Source of the DNA: Tritrichomonas musculus
Taxonomy: Eukaryota; Parabasalia; Tritrichomonadida; Tritrichomonadidae
Reading direction: 5' to 3'
Length of the DNA: 64,000 nt
Assembly (NCBI GenBank): GCA_039105265.1
Contig: JAPFFF010000044.1
Location: forward strand, 1-64,000
Shown: positions 48,401-60,317 of the stretch, piece after piece
Layout: each line of letters begins with the position of its first letter
Numbering within the stretch: position 1 is the stretch's first letter
The notes under the pieces: generated by a model
Databases searched by the model: none
What the model was told of the DNA's origin: nothing
The model's input: the letters and a program-made list of their open reading frames with translations, nothing else
Made by a program: the position numbers and the translations under genes

Positions 48401-49143
48401 GAGAAGAAGACGATGATGATGAAGAAGATGATGATGATGAAGATGGAGAAGAAGACGATGATGATGAAGAAGAAGAAGATGATGAAGATGATGATGATGA
48501 TGGAGAAGATGACGATGAAGAAGACGATGATGATGAAGATGAAGATGATGATGATGATGATGATGATGAAGATGGAGAAGAAGACGATGATGATGAAGAT
48601 GATGATGATGATGAAGATGGAGAAGAAGACGATGATGATGAAGAAGAAGAAGATGATGAAGATGATGATGATGATGGAGAAGATGACGATGAAGAAGACG
48701 ATGATGATGAAGATGATGATGATGATGATGATGATGATGAAGATGGAGAAGAAGACGATGATGATGAAGATGATGATGATGATGAAGATGGAGAAGAAGA
48801 GGATGATGATGATGAAGAAGATGATGATGAAGAAGAAGATGATGAAGAAGAAGATGATGATGAAGAAGATGATGATGAAGAAGAAGATGATGATGAAGAT
48901 GGAGAAGAAGACGATGATGATGAAGATGGAGAAGATGATGATGATGATGATGAAGAAGAAGATGATGATGAAGATGGAGAAGAAGACGATGATGATGATG
49001 AAGATGGAGAAGATGACGATGAAGAAGACGATGATGATGATGAAGATGGAGAAGAAGACGATGATGATGAAGAAGATGATGATGATGAAGATGATGATGA
49101 TGATGATGAAGATGGAAAAGAAGACGATGATGATGAAGATGAA

Positions 49144-49174
<31 letters not shown>

Positions 49175-50590
49175 AAGATGACGATGAAGAAGACGATGAT
49201 GATGAAGATGATGATGATGATGATGATGATGATGAAGATGGAGAAGAAGACGATGATGATGAAGATGATGATGATGATGAAGATGGAGAAAAAGACGATG
49301 ATGATGAAGAAGAAGATGATGATGAAGATGGAGAAGATGACGATGATGATGAAGATGGAGAAGATGACGATGAAGAAGACGATGATGATGAAGATGGAGA
49401 AGAAGACGATGATGATGAAGATGGAGAAGATGACGATGAAGAAGACGATGATGATGATGATGAAGATGGAGAAGAAGACGATGAAGAAGACGATGATGAT
49501 GAAGAAGAAGAAGACGATGATGATGAAGATGGAGAAAAAGACGATGATGATGAAGATGATGATGATGAAGATGGAGAAGATGAAGATGATGAAGAAGACG
49601 ATGATGAAGATGAAGATGATGAAGATGATGAAGAAGACGATGATGAAGATGAAGAAGAAGACGAAGAAGAAGACGATTCTGATGATGAAGATGGAGAAGA
49701 AAAAGAAGAAAAAAAAAGACGATGATGATGATGAAAACGATGAAGATGATGAAGAAGAAGACGATGATGATGATGAAGATGGAGAAGAAGACGATGATGA
49801 TGATATGGAGAAGAAGAAGAATAAGACAATGATGATGGTGGAGAAGGAAAAGAAGAAGAAGACGATAATGGTGATGATGATGAAGATGAAGAAGAAGAAG
49901 ATGATGGAGGAGAAAAAGAAGACGATAATAATGATGATGAAGAAAAATATGATGAAGATGATGGAGAAGAAGAAGAAGATGATAGTAGAGAAGAAGAAGA
50001 AGACGATAATGATTGCATTGAAGAAAATGATGATGATGATGAAGAGGAAGAAGAAGAAAAAAAAAAAAGGATCAGAGGAAGATGATTGAAATGAAAAAGA
50101 ATACGATGGCAAAAGAGGAGAAAGAAAGATAATGATGATGACTATACTGATAAAGAAGAAAATAAAGAAATTTGGCAATGATAATAACTATTTAAGTATT
50201 TTTATGGCACTTTGATTGTTATTATTAGCGCTTGAGATTGTTAACAGAGTTATTCAAGATATTAATCTGCAATTATGTATTTGCTTCAAAATATATATAG
50301 CATTTTTATGTGATAAATTGATTTAAATTATCTATTTTAAAATATTTAAGATGGTATTGTTATCAATATATAGAGCATTTTGATATAAAAATGGCAATAT
50401 CAAACTGGCTGAAATGTGAGATGAAAATATGATCGAAAATGTAAGGGCGAATGTTTGATTATCATATTTTAAATAAATATAATAATATATCATTATGCTA
50501 ATGTATATATACTTTACAATTATCCTATAAATGAATGAGATATCGATTCAAAACTGAATATAGATGCACAAAAATATTTTTATAAAAGCA
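45493..50590 (+). repeat. left arm of giant inverted repeat
   Basis: The 5.1-kb arm is the reverse complement of 52,046-55,232. Single-copy parts on both sides of the triplet array match almost perfectly (one T/C difference noticed near 46,096/54,630). The inner end matches TATAAAAGCA against TGCTTTTATA. The arm is about 1.9 kb longer than its partner because its triplet array is longer. Confidence 0.9.
46428..50090 (+). repeat. GAT/GAA/GAC triplet array, left arm (decayed acidic-repeat gene)
   Basis: About 3.6 kb of imperfect GAT, GAA and GAC triplets. In one frame this encodes Asp/Glu runs with a recurring DDDDEDGEEDD unit. The outer edge has five 30-bp units encoding DDDDCIEEEE and the inner edge has EEEDEEEDDSDDEDGEEKEEK blocks. 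Stops and frame changes interrupt that frame (for example TAA near 46,456, near 46,667 and near 47,665), so no continuous gene remains. Open frames in the other registers encode only Met/Lys or Ser/Ile/His strings and are by-products. The origin is probably a short acidic protein gene expanded by slippage. Confidence 0.85.
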
Positions 50591-51448
50591 GTCTAAGCTT
50601 TAGCACTTATATAAGACTATTTGATTTCATGTATCAATATATCATATTAAAATCTTAATTATTTTTTGATATAAAAATAAAACCTGCAAGATCCACTGAT
50701 ATTAATACCAAACTTCAGTATTTATATAGATTAAAGGAGAGATATATAATTTCTACAAGCAAATGAAGTCCTCAAAGATAGGACCCTAAATAAGATTCTC
50801 TTTGGCTTGTGTGGAAGATATATGTTTATCTCTGTGAGTCAGTATATTTACGAGATGCTATGATTTATAAACGATCATATTGAAGAAAACTCAAATGCAA
50901 ACGACGAAGAGATAGCAAAAATATTGAATACTTATCTCACTGTTGATGAAACAATGGGCTTTAGATATACTTAAAGGCAGAATTGAGACATTTGAGGCTG
51001 AGAATACGAGTTTAAAAACTACGATAGCCGTTTTTGAAGCCAGAATTGCTGCTCTCGAAGAGAAAAATGAACTTGTCAACCCAAATTTAATAGAATGTTG
51101 ATTTATCACAGGTTCGGTCAATGTTGGAAAGTTATAGTGTACATAATAAATTAATAAATATTATGCTAATTTATTCTATCCATATACTGAAACATATCAA
51201 AACAAAACTTCTGAAAAGAGAGTACATGTTTATGTTGAATGTGATGATGCTAAAAATCCTAAAATTATGTATACTATAACTTTCCTCAACAATTTATCTT
51301 AATAATGAGGCCTTTCTATTCACTAGTTCAAATACACAAAATAATGAAAACATAACTCATCTTACCATAGCAAGTGCCATGCTTGATAAAGGTATTGAAA
51401 TGGTTGATAATGAAGATAATGAGATTATTTATGATGACTAGAAAAGTT

Positions 51449-51485
<37 letters not shown>

Positions 51486-52045
51486 TTGAAAACACAGTGA
51501 TATCGTTGGTGCGGTTAGGTCTAGGTGGCAGTTTAGGAACAACAGCCTAACGTATACTACTTATTATACTTTTAGCAACAATGAAATTATAATAAATATT
51601 AAAAAAGATAAATATTTTTGTATTCTTCCAGGATAAATACTAACAAAATAGAGGTCTAATTGTGATTGTCTCGAATATTCATTAAATCTTTATATCATTA
51701 GTGATTGCATGAATAAAACTAAATACAAAGTATTTGATCAATAAAATAATTTATAATATAAGAAAGGAGATTTTTTAGGCTATTATAGGACATTAATTGA
51801 TGGTAACTCCCAATATAACAATTAAATATGAATATTTACTAATAATTAGTAAATTATCTATAGTAATTTAGTATTCTACCTATTATTTAACCTGACATAT
51901 TGTCAATGAAGTCAACTATGCTAAATATGTAGATATTGTGTGAATTTGGCACTGTTGCTATCAAATTCATTTGTATTAAAACATACCTGATATCATCTTA
52001 TCTGTTACTCATTTTTTTTCTCAATGGAAATGCAAAAGCCTAGAT
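50591..52045 (+). pseudogene. spacer of the palindrome with broken coding traces
   Basis: The 1455-bp centre contains separate readable pieces on the plus strand in different frames. They are DEEIAKILNTYLTVDETMG (near 50,910), LKGRIETFEAENTSLK plus VFEARIAALEEKNEL (near 50,970-51,080, a coiled-coil repeat), YQNKTSEKRVHVYVECDDAK (near 51,195) and NITHLTIASAMLDKGIEMV (near 51,345). They look like one former gene broken by frameshifts and stops. A poly-T run (about 51,451-51,484) and a GC-rich stretch (about 51,485-51,560) follow. No family is recognised. Confidence 0.5.
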
Positions 52046-55000
52046 TGCTTTTATAAAAATATTTTTGTGCATCTATATTCAGTTTTGAATCGATATCTCA
52101 TTCATTTATAGGATAATTGTAAAGTATATATACATTAGCATAATGATATATTATTATATTTATTTAAAATATGATAATCAAACATTCGCCCTTACATTTT
52201 CGATCATATTTTCATCTCACATTTCAGCCAGTTTGATATTGCCATTTTTATATCAAAATGCTCTATATATTGATAACAATACCATCTTAAATATTTTAAA
52301 ATAGATAATTTAAATCAATTTATCACATAAAAATGCTATATATATTTTGAAGCAAATACATAATTGCAGATTAATATCTTGAATAACTCTGTTAACAATC
52401 TCAAGCGCTAATAATAACAATCAAAGTGCCATAAAAATACTTAAATAGTTATTATCATTGCCAAATTTCTTTATTTTCTTCTTTATCAGTATAGTCATCA
52501 TCATTATCTTTCTTTCTCCTCTTTTGCCATCGTATTCTTTTTCATTTCAATCATCTTCCTCTGATCCTTTTTTTTTTTTTCTTCTTCTTCCTCTTCATCA
52601 TCATCATCATTTTCTTCAATGCAATCATTATCGTCTTCTTCTTCTTCTCTACTATCATCTTCTTCTTCTTCTCCATCATCTTCATCATATTTTTCTTCAT
52701 CATCATTATTATCGTCTTCTTTTTCTCCTCCATCATCTTCTTCTTCTTCATCTTCATCATCATCACCATTATCGTCTTCTTCTTCTTTTCCTTCTCCACC
52801 ATCATCATTGTCTTATTCTTCTTCTTCTCCATATCATCATCATCGTCTTCTTCTCCATCTTCATCATCATCATCGTCTTCTTCTTCATCATCTTCATCGT
52901 TTTCATCATCATCATCGTCTTTTTTTTTTCTTCTTTTTCTTCTCCATCTTCATCATCAGAATCGTCTTCTTCTTCGTCTTCTTCTTCATCTTCATCATCG
53001 TCTTCTTCATCATCTTCATCATCTTCATCTTCATCATCGTCTTCTTCATCGTCATCTTCTCCATCTTCATCATCATCATCTTCATCATCATCGTCTTTTT
53101 CTCCATCTTCATCATCATCGTCTTCTTCTTCTTCATCATCATCGTCTTCTTCATCGTCTTCTTCTCCATCTTCATCATCATCATCATCATCTTCATCATC
53201 ATCGTCTTCTTCATCGTCATCTTCTCCATCTTCATCATCATCATCATCATCATCATCATCTTTATCATCATCATCATCATCTTCATCATCATCGTCTTCT
53301 TCTCCATCTTCATCTTCATCATCATCGTCTTCTTCATCGTCTTCTTCTCCATCTTCATCATCATCATCGTCTTCTTCTTCATCATCTTCATCGTTTTCAT
53401 CATCATCATCGTCTTTTTTTTTCTTCTTTTTCTTCTCCATCTTCATCATCAGCATCGTCTTCTTCATCGTCTTCTTCTTCTTCATCATCATAGTCTTCTT
53501 CATCGTCATCTTCTCCATCTTCATCATCATCATCATCATCATCATCTTTATCATCATCATCATCATCTTCATCATCATCGTCTTCTTCTCCATCTTCATC
53601 TTCATCATCATCGTCTTCTTCATCGTCTTCTTCTCCATCTTCATCATCATCATCGTCTTCTTCTTCATCATCTTCATCGTTTTCATCATCATCATCGTCT
53701 TTTTTTTTCTTCTTTTTCTTCTCCATCTTCATCATCAGCATCGTCTTCTTCATCGTCTTCTTCTTCTTCATCATCATAGTCTTCTTCATCGTCATCTTCT
53801 CCATCTCCATCTTCATCATCAGCATCGTCTTCTTCTTCTCCATCTTCATCATCAGCATCGTCTTCTTCTCCATCTTCATGATCTTCATCGTCTTCTTCTC
53901 CATCTCCATCTTCATCATCTTCATCGTCTTCTTCTCTATCTTCATCATCTTCATCGTCTTCTTCTTCTCCATCTTCATCATCAGCATCGTCTTATTCTTC
54001 ATCATCAGCATCGTCTTCTTCTTCTCCATCTTCTTCTTCTTCTCCATCTTCATCATCAGCATCGTCTTATTCTTCATCATCAGCATCGTCTTCTTCTTCT
54101 CCATCTTCTTCTTCTTCTCCATCTTCATCTTCATCATCGTCTTCTTCTTCTTCAATGCAATCATCATCGTCTTCTTCTTCTTCAATGCAATCATCATCGT
54201 CTTCTTCTTCTTCAATGCAATCATCATCGTCTTCTTCTTCTTCAATGCAATCATCATCGTCTTCTTCTTATTTTTCTTCTTTTTCTTCGCTATCTTCATC
54301 ATCATTTTTTTCCTCTTCGTCTCTTCAGTTATCATCTTTTTTGCAATTGTCATCATCATAATTAATTTATTCATAATGAGCAAATAATGAATAAAAAGCA
54401 TTTTTTAAAAAATCATTTTTAATTTATACTTTTTTATTTAAATCTGTTTATTTTCTGCGTAAAATGAAAAGTTTAACTTAATAATTACATTTTTCATAAA
54501 ATTAATATTATTTTCCTCATCATATTTTAGAAATATTTGATTTTTTACATAATGCGCGTTTGATAATACGTTTATATTTATGAATAATTATCGGCTTTTC
54601 CTCGATGAAAAAAGAAAATAAAGAAGTGTAAGCAGTATAACATAAATATACATTTAATTTAATATATATTTAATACAAATTTATGTATACTATCTATGAG
54701 GATTTTTGGATATCATTGATAAATATAAAAATTTTAAAATGCAATTCATAGCATTTACTGGAGTTATTGTATGTAAAATATGATGAAAAATCTTATATAT
54801 AACGGAAAAGTGGATTACTTAAACAGAGTAATAAAAATATCGAATATTCGAAATAAATTGATAATTATCAAATTTAAGAATTGATTAATAAGAGTATAAA
54901 TAATGAATTGAAATACGATTGTGCATTGTTTGCATACTTTTGTAGCTTTTTATTGAAACTCTTTATCGAAATCAAATTAGATATCTTGAGTAGAAATGAA

Positions 55001-55232
55001 ATTTTCGAATAAAATTTATGCCATTATAACTTTCATCATACAGTGATCAATATATATTTTTTGGGGATTTTTCCTCCATGAATACCTAAATTGCCTAACC
55101 AAATTTTTCAACTATTTTTTTAAAAAATTAAAAAAAATGCATAACTTTATTTTTTTTTTGAAAAAAATGCATAATAAAAAATGTTTTCAGAAAAAAATCA
55201 ACTTTTTTTTTGAAAAAGTGGGAAAAAGTGAA
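52046..55232 (-). repeat. right arm of giant inverted repeat
   Basis: The 3.2-kb inverted copy of the left arm. The outer boundary is at a GGAAAAAGTGAA block that matches TTCACTTTTTCC at 45,493. Confidence 0.9.
52560..54330 (-). repeat. GAT/GAA/GAC triplet array, right arm
   Basis: The inverted, shorter counterpart (about 1.8 kb). It keeps four copies of the 30-bp DDDDCIEEEE unit at its outer edge. Within it a segment of about 290 bp (about 53,130-53,420 and 53,490-53,720) is nearly duplicated, including the EEKEEKKK block. Long open frames are by-products of the biased composition. Confidence 0.85.
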
Positions 55233-57452
55233 AAGCACCCAAATTTTTTACCCGAAGATAAAATTTCAAAATTTTAATAAAAAAATTTTTATTCCGAAAA
55301 CGGTTTTTAATGAAGAAAAAATAATGCACAAATAACGAAAAAATTGTATGTCAAAAAAACTAGAAATTTCATCAAAAAAATCAAAACAAAAAAACTTATT
55401 CTAAAAATATAATGACTAAAGAAAAATGATCTGAGCAAATTTTTTATAATTAAAATGATTTGTTAATCATACAAAATCTTTTTTTGGATTTAAAAAAAGG
55501 TATAACATTATGTTTCTGACTTTTAATAATAGAGATTGTGATATAAAATTGAAGAATTTTTTAATATAAATGATGATGGAGTATTTATTAATGTAATTGA
55601 TGATGGAGTATTTGTTAATGTAATTGATGATTAAATGTTTATTAATGTATTTGATAATTGAGTATTTATTAATGTATTTGATGATTAAGAATTTATTAAT
55701 ATAATTGATGATTGAGTTTTCATTAATGTATTTTATAATAAAACAGTTTTTGATATACTAGAAACTTGTTAAATTACTTTATATATAAATTATAATCCTG
55801 TTGAATTTAAGGAAAATGTTGATTTTATAGGATAATCTGACCGTTTATTTTTTAAAGAATTTTTTGATCATTTTGAACTCAGTGTAAAAAATATAAATAA
55901 ATTTAATACATAAAAATATTATAAATTCCATTATTAATATAATTATAAGAACAAAATCAACTTTTAACTAATTTTCAAGAGAATACTAAGATGATTATCG
56001 ATTTTATTAATTCTAATATTTTGTGTTAAGAACCAGACAATCTAATTGTAATATGAAAAAACAATGGTTTTTAGAGCTGATTTTCATATTAAAATCTTTA
56101 CAAATCAAATTCTTTACCTTTTTATATTTTGTGCGTTAAATTTTTTTTATATATATAAAGCACCAACAAGATCAATTCCAAATTCTAAATTATTTAATAC
56201 TCAAATTATTATAAACTAAATCAAATACAACCAGATTCTATATCATGTATGTAGCAGTAAGAGATAAGAATTTCAAGATAAGAGTTATTATCAGATTATT
56301 AAGAAGTTTCAAAAATCAAATAAAGCTCTTGCTAGCATTTCCTATCAATGCTTTTAAAGATGATAGAATATGATATAGACATTTTTTACAAATCAGTTTT
56401 GAATCAAAGTAATTCCATTCTTAGAAGTAATGCTTACAAATAATCGAAAATTCTGAAGTTTTAAAATAAATTTTCAATTGTTATCTGGTCTGAAATCTAT
56501 CAAAATATTATATCAAAAGCATCATTAAATTCATACAAAAGAAAAGCATTTGAAATAGATAATGCCAATGTATACATGTATATAAGCATTCTTTTAAAAA
56601 GAACGGGATTCCAATAATCAATCAAAACATTGCAATAAAAGAGCTCAAAATCATTGGCATTATCTATTTTTCAATGCATATATTTCACACCAAGTATTTA
56701 AATTTAATATTTGAAAAAAGAAATTTAGAAATGGTTTATTAAAAAATGAATATTCATAAATAAATCATCGAAATATTTTTGCATTCGTATTTGAAAAAAT
56801 TTGATTGAGTTTTTAATGAAAAAAAAGAGAAAATAAAGGCTTGAACCTATTTGGTAAAAAAAATCGCCCTTAAATCCATTTTATATCAAGAAACTAATTG
56901 TATTGGTTGGTTTTTAACACAAAATATTAAAATTAATAAAATCGATATTATCATATTTATTCTCTTGAAAATTAGTTTAAAAATTTATGGGTGTCATATT
57001 ATATATTCATTTCATAATATATATATATTACTTTTTTATGAAATCTACATATATATATGAATATATTTTATTAATTCTGAATATTTAAATTTAATGGAAA
57101 AACATTTATTACTCATGAGTAAAAGCCCATTTTCGCTTGTAAAATCAAGAATTTATTATAAATGAAATTTGATGTAAAAATGCTTTTTTTTTTGGCAAAA
57201 ATGATGAGATTAAAAAATCAAATACTTCCTGTTTTTGTTTTTTTGATTTTTATTTAAATATTTGTGCCTGAACTTTCATTTTTTTCTCTAAAACCGCTTT
57301 CGCCTCACACTTTAGTTAATTCGTAGCATCAAAAACCGTTTTCGTGAAAAATTTTTTTTCATAACATTTTGATTTTTTTTTCTGCGCGAAAAAATTTTTT
57401 CATGAATTTTTCTATATTTTTATTGAAAATTTGAATGGAAATAAAGAATTTT
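55233..57452. other. right-hand unique part of the palindromic element
   Basis: Apart from the 27-bp repeat this 2.2 kb is AT-rich and has no convincing gene. A 69-codon ORF near 56,851 is of AT-driven composition and is not supported. Confidence 0.5.
55571..55735 (+). repeat. 27-bp degenerate tandem repeat
   Basis: About six copies of a unit like ATGATGGAGTATTTATTAATGTAATTG follow one another with a 27-bp period. In one frame they encode VINVIDDGVF-like units interrupted by stops, so a repeat-containing ORF may have decayed here. Confidence 0.7.
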
Positions 57453-57501
57453 TATTTTTTTCTCGTGTAAAAATGAAAATTTTCTCGTGCTAGGACTATA
57501 T
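57453..57501 (-). repeat. right terminal inverted repeat of the palindromic element
   Basis: Read on the minus strand it begins ATATAGTCCTAGCACGAG, AAAATTTTCATTTTTACACG, matching the left end. Confidence 0.8.
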
Positions 57502-57704
57502 CTATATTTATTTATTAAAATTATTAAATATTTTTTTTATTGGTAGTTAATTAATATATTTCATAAAAATTATATTTAATTCGAATAATATTATTAATTT
57601 CATATAATATTGTTTAAATAATAAAAAAATAAACTTTTCATATATTATTGAATTATTGAGTAATTATTCAAAACAAAATTCAATGGTGATGTAATTATTT
57701 AATA

Positions 57705-58613
57705 ATGAATAAACATTATGGATTTAAAGATGAAATTTTCAATTATCATAATCCAAACAAATGCATAAAAGTTTCTACCGATCATGCAAAACCAAAGATT
57801 GCAAACGAGGTTCATATTAATTTTGATAACAACAATCAAGAAATTACTACTGATGAATCATATTTTGATGATCATGGTAATATAAATTGCTATAAATACA
57901 CAGAAAAACTCTATAATTCTTTTTAAAAAGCTTTTTCATATTTACCTATTTGTGCAATAATTAACAAAACTTCTCTTTGCGTTCATGGAGGTCTCTCACC
58001 ACTTTTAGACAAAGTAGAGAACATTCAACATCAAATAAAACGCCCAATATCAGATTTTGATGAGAATTTACTTTTAAGCGATATAATTTGGGGAGACCCT
58101 TCACAAGACCAGCGTCAAATGTATGAAGAAAATCAAAGAGGTCGTGGAAAATTATTTAGTGGACCAGTTGTTGTCAATTTTTTAACGAATAATAATTTGA
58201 AGAGACTCATACGTGGACATGAATGTGATAACAATGGAGTAGAAGAGCTGTTTAATCAAAAATGCATAACTGTCTTTTCAGCATCTTCATATAGCTGTGA
58301 TATAGGTAATTTTAGCGGATATCTGAAAATATTTAAGGAAGGAGATAGAATAGAACCAGTGATATTTGATCCACTTCCAAGATTGAAAAAAAAATATGAC
58401 ACAAATTATTATAAAGTACAAGCTTTCGATCAAAACAACCTTAAATTAACAAAACTCCAAACTGTCCAGAGTTACAAGAGTTGTGCTCTATTTTCTTTCT
58501 CACCAATTAATACTTCAAGTTCGGATAACATAAATTTTCACTATCACACTGCAAGAAGAAAACAAACTGGCAATCTTAATCATAAAGAAAACAACGAAAA
58601 GCAAAATTCATAA
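57705..58613 (+). pseudogene. PP1-like serine/threonine phosphatase, 5' truncated with internal stop
   Basis: The sequence begins near the point just after the RGNHE motif of PPP-family phosphatases (HYGFKDEI) and continues with LPICAIINKTSLCVHGGLSP, DIIWGDPSQD, RGRGKLFSG, LIRGHECDNNGVEE and ITVFSASSYS, all diagnostic of PP1-like enzymes. An in-frame TAA near 57,924-57,926 splits it, and both halves are in the same frame. The N-terminal third with GDxHG and GDxVDRG metal ligands is missing; about 200 bp upstream is the end of the palindromic element. The C-terminal extension of about 80 residues is non-catalytic. The gene cannot encode an active phosphatase as it stands. The SAPNYC-type motif reads SASSYS, another divergence. 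Confidence 0.85.
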
Positions 58614-58992
58614 ATGATGAGAATTCCTCAGTTTAAATCGAGAAACCAAAAAAGATTCAGCCATGTATTCAGTTCACCACCAATTCTTGTTCCTCAAATT
58701 TCTAAAATTGTGACTCAAGAATTATAATCAATAATAATCATGAAATATTATTGCTTTGTAATAAAACATATGATTATATCATGAACTTATTTACTTTTGA
58801 TTGCTTGTTCATTTTTGTTTATTATTATATTATATTGATAATAAGTCAACATGAAGAGATGAAACACATTTAAAAAATGTATAACTACTATATTTCATCT
58901 TTTTATTAAAATCTATATAGTTTCTAAAACTAATTAAATAATAATTATATTATTTTTTTTTTATTAAAAATAAGTAAGAACAATAACATACA
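58614..58992. other. AT-rich intergenic region
   Basis: The first 100 bp after the phosphatase stop still read like coding sequence with stops and may be its eroded 3' end. The rest holds nothing recognisable. Confidence 0.5.
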
Positions 58993-60317
58993 TTATTTAA
59001 CAAGAACATCTGTTAACAGACACTGAACAGGTATATCACTACATGATCCAACTTTTAATAACACATTTCTCTTTCTTTTATTATCAAATATTTTCAATTC
59101 ATTTTGATCGTCACTCAAATGATTTAGTTGCATCAGATTAATAATGTGATTTGACTTATTATGGTGATGATGTTTGTGATCATGATGATGACTGTGACCA
59201 GATGGAGTATGGTTTTTATGATGATGACTATGCTTGTGAGGACTCATTTTAATATTATCATCTTTCAAGACCAATTGATTTTCTTGTTCATTTATCTGTT
59301 TCTCTGGCTGATTTAAATCTGACATATTATCAATAAAAAGCGTTTCAACAACTTCGCTTGAGCTATCTTCATTGTTTTCACTATAATCTGTACTATTGCT
59401 GCTTAAGCTCACTTTTAAATTTGGGCTAGTTTGACTTATAGTAATCAAATCGCTATTTTCTTCATGCTTTGTTGTTGCTTTACCTGATAATTCACTTGCA
59501 AGGGAAGCACTTGCTGTTGGCTTAATTATATTATTTAATGATAATGATTTATTTTTTTCGTCTTTTTTACCACCAAAAGATTTGACCTTGATACGAGTTG
59601 CATCTTTGAGGTGCTTTAAAAGAGTTCCTTTTTGTGCATGAAATGGAAGCTGCCCGAAAGTTGATAAATGAATCATTAGAAATAATTTTATTTTTGTAAC
59701 ATTTTTTTTTGTTTTCGGATTTTTTGGTGTTGTCTGATCGAATATATCAAAATCTATCAAGTTATTTGTTTGGTTAAGAGAGGAACTGGAAGTTTGTTCT
59801 GAATTTTCATCAAATTTGTTAATCATTCTGAATTTTGAGCTTACCTTTTTATCAAATGGAATGATATTTAATGGTAATGGAAGCTCTGCAATAAGTTTGT
59901 TTGTTAAACTGTCAAACATTTTAATAAAAATTGTAGTTTTCTTTGGAATTAGATCTGGAAAAGTCATAGTTATTATTGAATTGTGTCTGCAGCGCTCATC
60001 ATAAAAACTTGAATTAGTATTATATACTTGTTTTGAAACTGGCTCTGAAAATTGTAAATAAATTTTCCTTTTTGGACTTTCATCAGATAATTTATTTTCA
60101 TTTGATCCAACCGATCCAATTAAATTAGGTCTTTTATGCACACCATTTAGGTCAATAATATTTTCACTATTAAGAATTTGGGCTTTTTCATTCTTCATTT
60201 CAATATTCTTATTTTGATCTTGATTTTGCTCATTGAACTGTAAACCGATTGGGCTTATACAATTCTTAATCTGGACGTCACTGAGATGAAAAGGCGGCAA
60301 ATTCTTAATCTGGACGT
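58993..60317 (-). CDS. His-rich protein with C2-like segments; start codon not found
   Basis: The open frame has about 435 codons from an upstream TTG. Reading further upstream (VQIKNLPPF and KVHLLVHHV) it stays open to a TAG without passing an ATG; the first in-frame ATG is near residue 37 (MKNEKAQ). Beta-rich segments, KIYLQFSEPVSKQVY, SIITMTFPDLIPKKTTIFIK and KLFLMIHLSTFGQLPF, suggest one or two C2-like domains separated by low-complexity linkers. A histidine-rich stretch (HKHSHHHKNH, then HSHHHDHKHHHHNKSNH) lies near residues 358-390 and could bind Zn or Ni. A 39-bp step repeats VQIKN at the 5' end. Either the gene is 5'-damaged or its start lies in an unrecognised upstream exon. Confidence 0.5.

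Larger units (their letters stand above)
45352..57501. mobile_element. about 12.1-kb palindromic element with terminal inverted repeats
   Basis: The two ends are inverted copies of about 49 bp beginning ATATAGTCCTAGCACGAG and running through a second CACGAGAAA, with one clear mismatch. Both outer ends abut TATA, which may be a target duplication or part of the repeat. Inside are two long inverted arms, a 1.45-kb spacer with degenerate coding traces, and a 2.2-kb right-hand segment (about 55,233-57,452) without left counterpart. No transposase is recognisable, so the element is non-autonomous or decayed, or was built by foldback duplication. Recognition as one unit is an inference from the matching ends. 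Confidence 0.6.

Noticed and set aside
46324-50178. Very long ORFs on both strands encoding Met/Lys, Ser, Ile/Phe or His/Leu strings
   Set aside because: They are by-products of the triplet array. Only the Asp/Glu frame looks like former coding sequence, and it is interrupted.
52458-54401. A 635-codon plus-strand ORF and others in the right arm
   Set aside because: Same reason as the left arm; composition follows directly from the triplets.
56851-57060. 69-codon ORF in the palindromic element
   Set aside because: The residues I, Y, F and K come from AT-rich DNA and no motif is visible.
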